From Rohdeia mirabilis (GTDB lineage: Bacteria; Planctomycetota; UBA1135; GCA-002686595), in assembly GCA_007750655.1 (NCBI GenBank), contig CP036290.1, positions 4,030,001 through 4,094,000 on the forward strand: DNA of 64,000 bases, read 5' to 3'. Shown one piece after another: positions 10,421-18,513 of the stretch. Made by a program: the position numbers and the translations under genes. Position 1 is the first letter of the stretch; every line of letters starts with the position of its first letter. The notes beneath the pieces are model-generated. The model was not told the DNA's origin and did not search any database. It worked only from the letters and a program-made list of their open reading frames with translations.

Positions 10421-10490
10421 TCCGGCGGCGCTCGCGGCGATTTCTTCGCGATCGCCGTGACGCCACCGCGCCCCGCCCGTTCGATGGGGC

Positions 10491-13400
10491 ATGCCCGCCG
10501 AACGCCCGAGGGACGAGGACTTCCGCGCCTATGTGGAGCGCGGCGACGTCGAAGCGCTCGCACGCTTCTTCGACGCCGCCGCTCCACGCCTCCTACTCGT
10601 CGCCGCCCACGTGGCGCCGGCCGGCGTCGAGGCCGAGGATCTGGTCCAGCAGACGTTCCTCGAAGCCCTGCGCGGGCAGTTCGAGCCGCGCCCCGACGCG
10701 ACGGCCCTGAGTTGGCTCGCGTCGATCCTGCGCCGGCGCGCGATCGACGAGCACCGCCGCGCCCACCGCTCGCGCGAGAAGTCGCTCGAGGCGCAGCACG
10801 ACCGACCTGGCCGCGAGCCCGACCCCGTCGAGCGCCTCGCGGACGACGAGGCCTTCGAGTTGGTCGTCATCGCCATCGACGCGCTCGAATCGCCGCAGCG
10901 CGAAGTCGTGTCGCTGCGCCTCGTGCACGGCATGGACCCGGCCACGATCGCCCACACGTTGGGACGCCAGCCGGGGACGGTGCGCATGCAGCTGAAGCGT
11001 GGGCTGGAGCGGTTGCGCGACGCGTTGCCGGCGGGGATCGCGACGCTGCTCGGCGCCTTCGTCGGTGGACGCGCTCTCGAACACGTGCGAGCGGAGGTGC
11101 TCGACGAAGCACTCAGGCTCACTCCCGATCCCTCCGCGCCGACGGACGCGACCGCGACCACTCGGCTCGGACCTTGGAACCTGCTTCGAACCCTTGCCAT
11201 GAACCATCCGCTCGTCACTCTCTCGCTCCCACTCGTCCTGGCCGCCCTGCCCTGGATGCTCGCGCCAGAACCGCAGGCCTCGAACGAGCCGATCGCCCTG
11301 ACGGAAGAGGCGCACGCACCGCCCGCCCCCACGTCCGCGCCTGCGACCATGGCACTGATCGAAGAGGCCGAGAGTCGCGAGGCGGTACCGAACGCGAGTG
11401 CGACTCCACCGCCCGCGACCGATGGGCCACTGATCGTCGGTCGCGTCGTCGATAGGAACGGAGCACCACTCGCCGACGCGACGCTCACGGTCGAGGTCGA
11501 AGAGCCGAGGGTCCCGGGCGAGCCGCGCAAGCGCACGACTCTTCCCGAGGTCGAAGTGGAGGACGATGGGACGTTCTCGTTCGACACAGGGCTTGCGTCG
11601 CCTCAGGAACTGCGCTTCTCGGTCCGATCGCCCGGTCGACCGCGGTTGTCGCTGTGGACGAGTCTCGAAGGCTCGGAGACCACCATCCAGGTCGGTGACA
11701 TCCGCTTCCCCCCCACTGGAACACTCCAGGGAACCGTGCTCAGCCCGGATGGATCGACCATCCCGTGGCCCGAGTCGATCACGGTCAAGGTGCTCGGGAG
11801 CGACTGGTCCGCCAACGAGGTCTTGATGACCAACAACGTTCTTCCACCCGTCACCCACACTCCGACGAGCGGCACCCAGCACAGCTTCGTCGTCGAGAAC
11901 GTGCCAGCCGGTCGCATCCAGTACATGGTCGAGAGTTCGACGCATGCGGCGGGTGACATGAACTTCTGGGTCGCGGCCGACGAAGTCACTCGGCTCGACG
12001 TCGTGTGGACCGACCAGGACCCGCGTGGCTCGATCAAGGTTCGCTTCCGCGAGAGCGCCTCGAACATGGTGTCCAGCAAGGACGCGGCAGGCCTGACGTT
12101 CCGGCTCCTGCTCGACGATGGCTCGGAGCGTGAACCCGATCGTTCCTGGTACGGCGGCGCCGAGTTCCACGCCGTTCCGATGGGACTCCACACGGTCGCC
12201 GTCGATCACCCCGCCTACGAACCGGTCTCGGTCCAGATGTCCCCGCTCGCCGAGTGGCAGGAGATCGCGCTCGTCGGAGCTGCGGCCGTTCGACTGCGTG
12301 TCGTCGGTGTGGATGGAGAGCGCGTCGAGACCTACTCCGTGTACGCCACTCCTGTGCAGCTCGCGTTCCCGTTGGGAACCGATCTCCATCCGAACGCCGA
12401 GGCTGATGGGGACGCGGTCCTCTACGCGGCTGTTCCCTGCATCGACCAACTGTGGATCGTCGTACTCCCGACGGGGGAACGTCGAACGGTCGCCCTCGAG
12501 GGGCTTGCGCGCGGCGAGACCCGCGACGTCACGCTGGACTTCGGCCAGGGTCCGAACATTCGCGGCACCGTTCGCGACCCGGATGGCGCGCCCCTCGCCG
12601 GCGTGCACGTCGAAGCTCGACCGAGACTCGGATGGTCGATCGCCCACTTCGACGTGCAGGCCCCCTACGAGTACACGACCGACCGACAGCGCCTGCATCT
12701 GAATGCCCAACCTCAGCCGTTGCTGACGGACGAGAACGGGCGGTTCGCATTCGAAGGGGTGCTCGACGACACCTACGACGTCCTCGCCCACACGTCGCCG
12801 TGGAACTACGCGTCGACCACGTGGAGCGCACAGGGGGCGGACCTCGATTTGCTCCTACCGCCGACGAGAACGCTCCTGGTGCACCGACCGAATCCGCTAA
12901 GTGGATCCGAGTCCGAGCCAGAGTCCTCGAACACGTTCCGTATCGACGTGCGAGCGAGCAGCACGACACCGCTGACGACGATGCGCAAGAGTGGAGCGTG
13001 GCGCGAGGAGCTCGACGATGGGACGATCGCGTTCCACGGACTCCCGCACGAAGCGATCGACGTCCTCGTGACCTATCCCCGTTCGGTCGGGAACGCTGCC
13101 GGTCCATCCGTCCGGACCTTCGTCGCCGCAACGGTTCCGGCCGAATCCAACGACGGTGAAGCCGTCACGGTCGACACGAGCGGCATCGCACCTGCCTCAC
13201 TCGCGCTGGATCTGGGCATCGTCGGAAGCCAGAAGGGAGCGCTCGGTCTCTACGGGGTCCTGGTCGCCTCCCCCATCACGACGCCGCCCGTTCAGCTGGC
13301 CGTGCCCATCGATCCGGATGGTCGGGCGAGGTACGCCTTCGTGCCTCCAGGAACCTGGGACCTGTACGTGACGCCGCAGATGGACGGCATCGGCAACCTC

Positions 13401-13757
13401 GCGAGCCCGATCTGGAAGTCGCCCCTGGGGCGCCATGCGTTCGTGAGTGGCGCGGCCGTCGAGCTCTCCCCGCAGCTCGAGTTCGCGACCAAGGCGCTCG
13501 GACTGGTCGATCCTGCAGGGACTCCGCTCGCCCAGCGTTCGATCTGGTTCGGACAGGGCGGCACGAAGGTGATGCACACCACCGACGGAGAGGGGCGGAT
13601 CGAACTCAGCCTTCCGCCGGGGAGTTACACGCTCGAGCTCAGGAGCGAGGATCCCGATGCGCCCATCACCGCTTCGGGTCCGCAGGCCACCTTCGAGTGG
13701 ACGGTCGACGGGCCACTCGACGACACGTTGACGCTCGAACCGCCTGCGACGGACTGA
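10491..13757 (+). CDS. ECF sigma factor fused to TM helix and carboxypeptidase-regulatory-like repeats, copy 4
   Basis: 1,088 residues, starting only 70 bp after copy 3. It begins MPAERPRDEDF with GGGG just before the ATG. Sigma2 (EAEDLVQQTFLEALRG, WLASILRRRAIDEHRRA) and sigma4 (QPGTVRMQLKRGLERLRDAL) are complete. The sigma4 DNA is identical to copy 3 for 124 bp. A Met codon at 11199 directly precedes the membrane helix (about residues 239-257, LVTLSLPLVLAALPWML). The tail starts with VGRVVDRNGAPLADATLTV and continues with regulatory-like repeats up to a last one ending LPPGSYTLELR. The identical recognition helix suggests copies 3 and 4 read the same -35 element while sensing different things (inference). 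Confidence 0.9.
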   Translation: MPAERPRDEDFRAYVERGDVEALARFFDAAAPRLLLVAAHVAPAGVEAEDLVQQTFLEALRGQFEPRPDATALSWLASILRRRAIDEHRRAHRSREKSLEAQHDRPGREPDPVERLADDEAFELVVIAIDALESPQREVVSLRLVHGMDPATIAHTLGRQPGTVRMQLKRGLERLRDALPAGIATLLGAFVGGRALEHVRAEVLDEALRLTPDPSAPTDATATTRLGPWNLLRTLAMNHPLVTLSLPLVLAALPWMLAPEPQASNEPIALTEEAHAPPAPTSAPATMALIEEAESREAVPNASATPPPATDGPLIVGRVVDRNGAPLADATLTVEVEEPRVPGEPRKRTTLPEVEVEDDGTFSFDTGLASPQELRFSVRSPGRPRLSLWTSLEGSETTIQVGDIRFPPTGTLQGTVLSPDGSTIPWPESITVKVLGSDWSANEVLMTNNVLPPVTHTPTSGTQHSFVVENVPAGRIQYMVESSTHAAGDMNFWVAADEVTRLDVVWTDQDPRGSIKVRFRESASNMVSSKDAAGLTFRLLLDDGSEREPDRSWYGGAEFHAVPMGLHTVAVDHPAYEPVSVQMSPLAEWQEIALVGAAAVRLRVVGVDGERVETYSVYATPVQLAFPLGTDLHPNAEADGDAVLYAAVPCIDQLWIVVLPTGERRTVALEGLARGETRDVTLDFGQGPNIRGTVRDPDGAPLAGVHVEARPRLGWSIAHFDVQAPYEYTTDRQRLHLNAQPQPLLTDENGRFAFEGVLDDTYDVLAHTSPWNYASTTWSAQGADLDLLLPPTRTLLVHRPNPLSGSESEPESSNTFRIDVRASSTTPLTTMRKSGAWREELDDGTIAFHGLPHEAIDVLVTYPRSVGNAAGPSVRTFVAATVPAESNDGEAVTVDTSGIAPASLALDLGIVGSQKGALGLYGVLVASPITTPPVQLAVPIDPDGRARYAFVPPGTWDLYVTPQMDGIGNLASPIWKSPLGRHAFVSGAAVELSPQLEFATKALGLVDPAGTPLAQRSIWFGQGGTKVMHTTDGEGRIELSLPPGSYTLELRSEDPDAPITASGPQATFEWTVDGPLDDTLTLEPPATD

Positions 13758-13843
13758 GTGGAGGGACAGGCCGCAGGGACTGGGGAGCGCCGGTTTCTCC
13801 CGGAACGGCGCAACGCGGGGCCGCGGAGGTCGCTTGATAGGGC

Positions 13844-16800
13844 ATGGCCGCCGCACGCCCGAGGGACGAGGACTTCCGCGCATTCGTGGAGGAAGGCGAC
13901 GTCGAAGCGCTCGCACGCTACTTCGACGTCGCCGCTCCGCGCCTCCTGCTGATCGCGGCACACCTGGCCCCGCCCGGCGTCGAGGCCGAGGACCTGGTCC
14001 AGCAGACCTTCTACGAGGCGCTCGCCAGCCGCTACGAGCCCCGCAACGATGCGAGCGTCCTGTCGTGGATGGCGTCGATCCTGCGGCACCGCGCCGTGGA
14101 CGAAGCGCGCCGGCGTCAGCGGCGGCGCGAGACGTCGTTGCAAGACGGTCACGACCTCCCGGGCCGCGAACCCGATCCCGTGGAACGCCTCGCGGACGAC
14201 GAAGCGTTCGAGTTGGTCGTCACCGCCATCGACGGGCTCGAACCGCCCCAGCGCGAAGTCGTGTCGCTGCGCCTCGTGCACGGCATGGATCCGGCGACGA
14301 TCGCCCACACCCTCGGGCGCAAGCCGGCCACGGTCCGCTCACAGCTCATGCGCGGTCTCGAGCGACTGCGCGACGCGTTGCCCGCCGGGATCGCGACCGC
14401 CGTGTTCGCCGCCGTCGTCACCGATCGCGGCCTTGCGCAGGTGCGTGAGGCCGTTCTTGCCGAGGCCGTGCACCTGGCACCTCCCCACCAGCCGGGGCCA
14501 TCGGCGTCCGCACCGGCCCCGTCATTCACCCTTGCCGCTTCAACAGCTGTTCCGCTCGCGATGATCACTCTCCTTGCCGCCGCCCTCCTTCTCCTCGGTC
14601 CCCTGCTGCCCGAATCCGACCCGTCGACGACGGTGTCGAAACCGAGCGTCGCTCCAACCACGTCGACTCCCAGCGGCTCCGGTGAACTCGCCGGTGCGCC
14701 GCTGACTCTCGCAGAACGGGTCGAAGCCGCCGCCTCCACACGCCGCGCGGTCCATCCCCATGACGCGCTCACCGACGAAGGCAGAGACTCTGCGTCGATC
14801 ACGGGCTCATTCCTGCGCCCCGACGGCACGCCGCTCTCCGAGGGCGAAGTCGAACTGAGGGGCTGGCGAAACGTCGCAGGAGAGCCACTGCAGAGCCACG
14901 AAGAACGAGTAGGAATCGCGCAGGACGGGACGTTCGAACTCACAGTGCAGCCAGCCGCCGGTCACCAGTACAGCCTCGAACTGCGAGCTCCCGACCAGGT
15001 CCGCGCTCGCTGGCGGTGGTCCACACTGGAACCCGGTTCTCGACTCGACCTTGGAACGACCATGCTCCCCGATCACGCGCGCGTCCGTGTCGACGTGGTC
15101 GATGAGAACGGTGCAGGCGTCTCGGCGCGCTGGACGATCGATGTCGACTCGCCATGGAAACCTTCGGGTACCGGCGCGTCCACCTGGAGGGGCCAAGAGT
15201 CCTTGCACAAGCTCGTGGATTCGGTCGAGCTCACTCTCGTGCCGCTCGGACCCTGCTCCATCCAAGTCTCGACGCCCGCCACTCTCGACTCCGCCCTGCA
15301 TGCGACTCGAGTCCTCGCCGCTGACACGTCGCTCGAGCTCGTCCACGCCGGGCCCGCGCCCACGGGAACCATCTGCGCCAACCTCATGTGCGATGACTTC
15401 ATGATGGTGAACGCCGACCCGCAGTTCATCCATCTCGTTACGGCAACCGGAGCACCCATTGCGGTCACTCGCACCGACAGCGTTGGCTCGCGTCACTACT
15501 TCGAGGACCTCCCCGACGCGCCCTACTCGCTGGTCTGCGACGATCCTCGATTCGAGCGTATCGACGATGCTGAGTTGTCACCTGGAGCGATCGCGCACCA
15601 CCGTCTCGTCGGTAGCTCTCGTGTTCGACTCACCGTGTCCACGAGCGACGGTTCCGAGGTCCCGAGCGCGTTGGAAGTCGTCGCGCTTCACCCCGTCGTC
15701 GGCGAGTGGGGTGAAGAGTGGTCCTACGGCAGCCCGAGCGTCGCCGAGGGTTTGGAGAGTGCGGGCGAGACGAGCCGTGTGCTCGAGTACTGCACGCTCC
15801 CGGGGCGACAGTCGTGGAGAATCTCGGCCGAAGGGTGGGCGCCGACGACGCTCGACTTCGACGGGGAGCTCACACCGAACGGACTGTCCGAAGCCGCGAT
15901 CGTGCTCCGCCGACCGACCGTGTTCGAAGGTCGCGTCATCGATGCGAACGGAGACGCGGCGCCCGGCGCTCGCGTGTTCGTCCGTCGCTCGCTCCCTCCG
16001 CCGGACGAGAGTGAACCGTGGGCGCGGATCAGCAGCTACTTGCAGGTGATCCAGTACGAGACGTTGCACGACGTCGTCACGGCGGACGACGGATCGTTCT
16101 TCGTGCCGAACGTGGCCGATGAAGCACTGGACGTCCTCGTCACAGCGGGTCGCGGAGTGTGGACCGAGGCGCGGGCTCTCGCACCGAGTGACGGACCGGT
16201 CACGATCCGACTCCCCGGACGGACGCGCGTCGAGGGTCGGGTCGAGACCGACGCCGATGTGGACCCCTCCGAGTTCCGTGTGCTCCTCGAGCGGGAATAC
16301 GACGAGGGTCCGCTGTGCTGGCGCGACGTGCTGAACCGCGTCCGGAGCGACTGGATCACCGAAGGCATCCCGGTCGAGGCGGATGGAACCTTCATCGTTC
16401 CGAGCCTCGCACTCGGCGAGGCGAAAATGGTCCTGCGCCTGACTCCCGCTCGCTTGCCTTCAGGAATGGGAGGGGTGCAGACGGTGTGGGGCGCGTGCAT
16501 CGACCGGGTCGCACTCGATCTCGAATCAGGAGCGTCACACACCGTGACGCTCGACGGGACGGGTGTCGCCGTGCGGAGTGCGTCGGTCACGGTCACGGTC
16601 GATGGTCCGACCCAAGCGGGCCTCGTGGTCCGCGCCGTTGGCAGACTCGACCCCTCCATCGCACTGGCTGAGGGCGAGGACGTCGAGCAGCGCATCATCA
16701 CCGCGGCTGGCGTCGTCGGACCGGACGGAGTGGCCCGCGTCGAACCGCTCTACCCCGGCACGTGGGACTTCGCCGTGACCGGAGGCAACCGATCGTGGCA

Positions 16801-17173
16801 GACGGTCGTCGCGAGGGACGTCGCCGTTCCGACTTCGGGCGCCGAGCCACTGAAGTTGGCGTTCGAGGTGCAGGTGCGGCGCGGCATCCTCCAGTTGAGC
16901 GATCCCGATGGCGCTCCGCTCGGGCGCGCCTCGGTCGTGATCCCCACCTGGGGCGGCTCCACCCGCAACATCGACACGCCGCATGGCCGGAGTTCGCGAC
17001 CGACCGATGTGAGCGGTCGCATGGAGCTGACGCTTCCGCCGGGCGAGTACCGATTCATGCTCGAGGACCCGTCGAACGGGATCTTCGACCTGGCTGGCAC
17101 CGACTTCGCCTTCACGTGGCCGAGCGACGATGGCGGGCCCGTCCGCGTCGTCGTCGACCGCGGAAAGGACTGA
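13844..17173 (+). CDS. ECF sigma factor fused to TM helix and carboxypeptidase-regulatory-like repeats, copy 5
   Basis: 1,109 residues, last of the array, starting 86 bp after copy 4 with AGGG directly before the ATG. Sigma2 has EAEDLVQQTFYEAL and WMASILRHRAVDEARRR. In sigma4 the recognition helix reads KPATVRSQLMRGLERLR, whereas copies 1-4 all read xPGTVRMQLKRGL, so it may read a different promoter element. The membrane helix is at about residues 239-257 (MITLLAAALLLLGPLL). The tail is about 850 residues of beta repeats, for example FEGRVIDANGDAAPGARVFV, ending with LPPGEYRFML. The next gene is convergent, so the array ends here. Confidence 0.9.
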   Translation: MAAARPRDEDFRAFVEEGDVEALARYFDVAAPRLLLIAAHLAPPGVEAEDLVQQTFYEALASRYEPRNDASVLSWMASILRHRAVDEARRRQRRRETSLQDGHDLPGREPDPVERLADDEAFELVVTAIDGLEPPQREVVSLRLVHGMDPATIAHTLGRKPATVRSQLMRGLERLRDALPAGIATAVFAAVVTDRGLAQVREAVLAEAVHLAPPHQPGPSASAPAPSFTLAASTAVPLAMITLLAAALLLLGPLLPESDPSTTVSKPSVAPTTSTPSGSGELAGAPLTLAERVEAAASTRRAVHPHDALTDEGRDSASITGSFLRPDGTPLSEGEVELRGWRNVAGEPLQSHEERVGIAQDGTFELTVQPAAGHQYSLELRAPDQVRARWRWSTLEPGSRLDLGTTMLPDHARVRVDVVDENGAGVSARWTIDVDSPWKPSGTGASTWRGQESLHKLVDSVELTLVPLGPCSIQVSTPATLDSALHATRVLAADTSLELVHAGPAPTGTICANLMCDDFMMVNADPQFIHLVTATGAPIAVTRTDSVGSRHYFEDLPDAPYSLVCDDPRFERIDDAELSPGAIAHHRLVGSSRVRLTVSTSDGSEVPSALEVVALHPVVGEWGEEWSYGSPSVAEGLESAGETSRVLEYCTLPGRQSWRISAEGWAPTTLDFDGELTPNGLSEAAIVLRRPTVFEGRVIDANGDAAPGARVFVRRSLPPPDESEPWARISSYLQVIQYETLHDVVTADDGSFFVPNVADEALDVLVTAGRGVWTEARALAPSDGPVTIRLPGRTRVEGRVETDADVDPSEFRVLLEREYDEGPLCWRDVLNRVRSDWITEGIPVEADGTFIVPSLALGEAKMVLRLTPARLPSGMGGVQTVWGACIDRVALDLESGASHTVTLDGTGVAVRSASVTVTVDGPTQAGLVVRAVGRLDPSIALAEGEDVEQRIITAAGVVGPDGVARVEPLYPGTWDFAVTGGNRSWQTVVARDVAVPTSGAEPLKLAFEVQVRRGILQLSDPDGAPLGRASVVIPTWGGSTRNIDTPHGRSSRPTDVSGRMELTLPPGEYRFMLEDPSNGIFDLAGTDFAFTWPSDDGGPVRVVVDRGKD

Positions 17174-17231
17174 CCTCGGCAGCGCGCGGGCACGTCCAAC
17201 GCGTCCGCAACGCTCGTTCCAGCCCTCGCTC

Positions 17232-17921
17232 TCAGTGCCCCACGCCCGCGCCGTTCTCGCGACGCGGCTGGGGCGCCAACTCGGCGCTGCGGTGGCCGTT
17301 GCCGTTCCCATTCCCGTGCACCGCCGCGCGGCCGTTGCCACCGCGCTCCGACCCGAGCGGATCCAGTCCCGCCAGATCCAGCACGCGCTGGATCGCTCGC
17401 ACGCGCTCCTGCATCGACAGGGACTCGAGCGGGATGTACGGCACGGCGAACATCTCGAGCAAGAGCTTGACCATGCCGTCGATGCGCACGACCTCGTCCC
17501 ACTCGACGCCCGCGCGCACGCCGTCGTCGGCCAAGAGATCGCGGTGGGGACGCACGAAGAACACGAGGCCCGACCGCACGCTCTCCATGTAGACGGCGAG
17601 GCGCGGGTCGGACGCGATCTCCGACAGGATCGTCGAGTGGTGCGCGGCGTAGGCGAGGTTGCAGAACGCGCGGTCGCTGACGAAGCCGGCCTCCATGCGC
17701 TGCTCGGCCTCGAGCTGCCGCACGAACACCTCCTTCTGGTAGCGATCGACGAGACCCACGTCCGACCGCAGCGCGTCGAGCCGCGCCTCCATCTCCGCCA
17801 GCACGCCGCGCGCGACCTCGCTGATCATCGGCAGGCCGTAGGTGTCGCGGACCCAACGGGCCAGGGTGGTCTTGCCGGTGGAGTGGGCGCCGACGAGGTA
17901 GATGCGCTGGTTCTGGATCAC
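17232..17921 (-). CDS. P-loop NTPase of the AAA_28 / NadR-kinase-like type
   Basis: About 229 residues from the GTG at 17921; a longer upstream extension of the frame is low-complexity and not believable. The N-terminus IYLVGAHSTGKTTLARWV is a perfect Walker A motif (GxxxxGKT) after a beta strand. EVARGVLAEMEARLDAL and VDRYQKEVFVRQLEAE follow, a pattern known in nucleotide-kinase-like ATPases that share the NadR C-terminal fold. DRAFCNLAYAAHHS may hold the catalytic Asp. The C-terminus is a low-complexity tail with GNGNGNG. The substrate is unknown. It is convergent with the sigma array. Confidence 0.7.
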   Translation of the reverse strand: MIQNQRIYLVGAHSTGKTTLARWVRDTYGLPMISEVARGVLAEMEARLDALRSDVGLVDRYQKEVFVRQLEAEQRMEAGFVSDRAFCNLAYAAHHSTILSEIASDPRLAVYMESVRSGLVFFVRPHRDLLADDGVRAGVEWDEVVRIDGMVKLLLEMFAVPYIPLESLSMQERVRAIQRVLDLAGLDPLGSERGGNGRAAVHGNGNGNGHRSAELAPQPRRENGAGVGH

Positions 17922-18017
17922 GGGGGGAGCGGGCGGCGGACTGGGGGGAAGGGAGCTGGCCGGGTGGTCGGCGAGCGCGTGCGGCAGGCGGGCGGGTTCT
18001 GGCCCGCGGGCACCGCT

Positions 18018-18080
18018 GGGGAAGCACCGCTGGGGAAGCACCGGGGCGGAACGCCGGGGGGAAGCACCCGGGGAAGCACC
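18018..18080. repeat. Four direct copies of 11-mer GGGGAAGCACC
   Basis: Exact copies are at 18018-18028, 18032-18042, 18058-18068 and 18070-18080, spaced 14, 26 and 12 bp apart. They lie 97-159 bp upstream of the NTPase start on its promoter side. The arrangement resembles an iteron or regulator-binding array, but function is inference. Confidence 0.7.
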
Positions 18081-18210
18081 GGACGCGAGCCGCCGAGACG
18101 AACCGCGAAGAAGCTCCCGGGCGAGTCCAGGTCGGCCGCTGGGGCCGACCGACGCTCGCGCGCCCCAACGCTATGGGTTGTGGCCTGCGACCTCACGCAC
18201 CACCACCGAT

Positions 18211-18375
18211 TGTGGAAAACTCGCTCCCAGGCTCGGGAGCGGGGTGCCGCGCACGGCCGCCCCGGGCACTCCGGCGCCGCTCTGGGCGCGTTCTCCACAG
18301 CTCCCCACGGCGCCTGCCCCTCGGGCGCGGCCGGATCCACGACTCCTCCCCCCGTTCTCCACAGGAAGTCCACAG
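18211..18375. promoter_or_regulatory. Cluster of DnaA-box-like motifs
   Basis: TGTGGAAAA at 18211-18219 is the reverse complement of TTTTCCACA, which matches the relaxed DnaA box TTWTNCACA. TTCTCCACA occurs at 18291-18299 and again at 18355-18363 (one mismatch each to TTATCCACA), followed by AAGTCCACA at 18366-18374. There is no AT-rich unwinding segment and no dnaA, dnaN or parA gene in the window. A DnaA-binding or titration site is possible; a full origin is not shown. Confidence 0.35.
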
Positions 18376-18513
18376 CCCCTTCGCCGCCGGCGGTGGCGTT
18401 GGCGGGCCCACATGGCTCGGGTCCGCCCTCGCGACCCGTGTCCGTGCAGATGGGTGACAGGCACCGCACCCGCACACCGCCCGCGAGCGCGCCCGCGAGC
18501 CCCACCAGCTCGC

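Larger units (their letters stand above)
17922..18513. other. Non-coding region with direct repeats and DnaA-box-like motifs
   Basis: About 590 bp lie between the NTPase and MFS genes, both on the minus strand. The segment holds four copies of an 11-mer (18018-18080) and a cluster of TTNTCCACA-like motifs (18211-18375), described separately. Open frames here are low-complexity (Arg/Ala/Pro) and do not look real. Confidence 0.55.

Noticed and set aside
18211-18375. Calling this a chromosomal origin
   Set aside because: Only one motif fits the relaxed DnaA consensus fully, no AT-rich unwinding element is present, and no replication genes are nearby.
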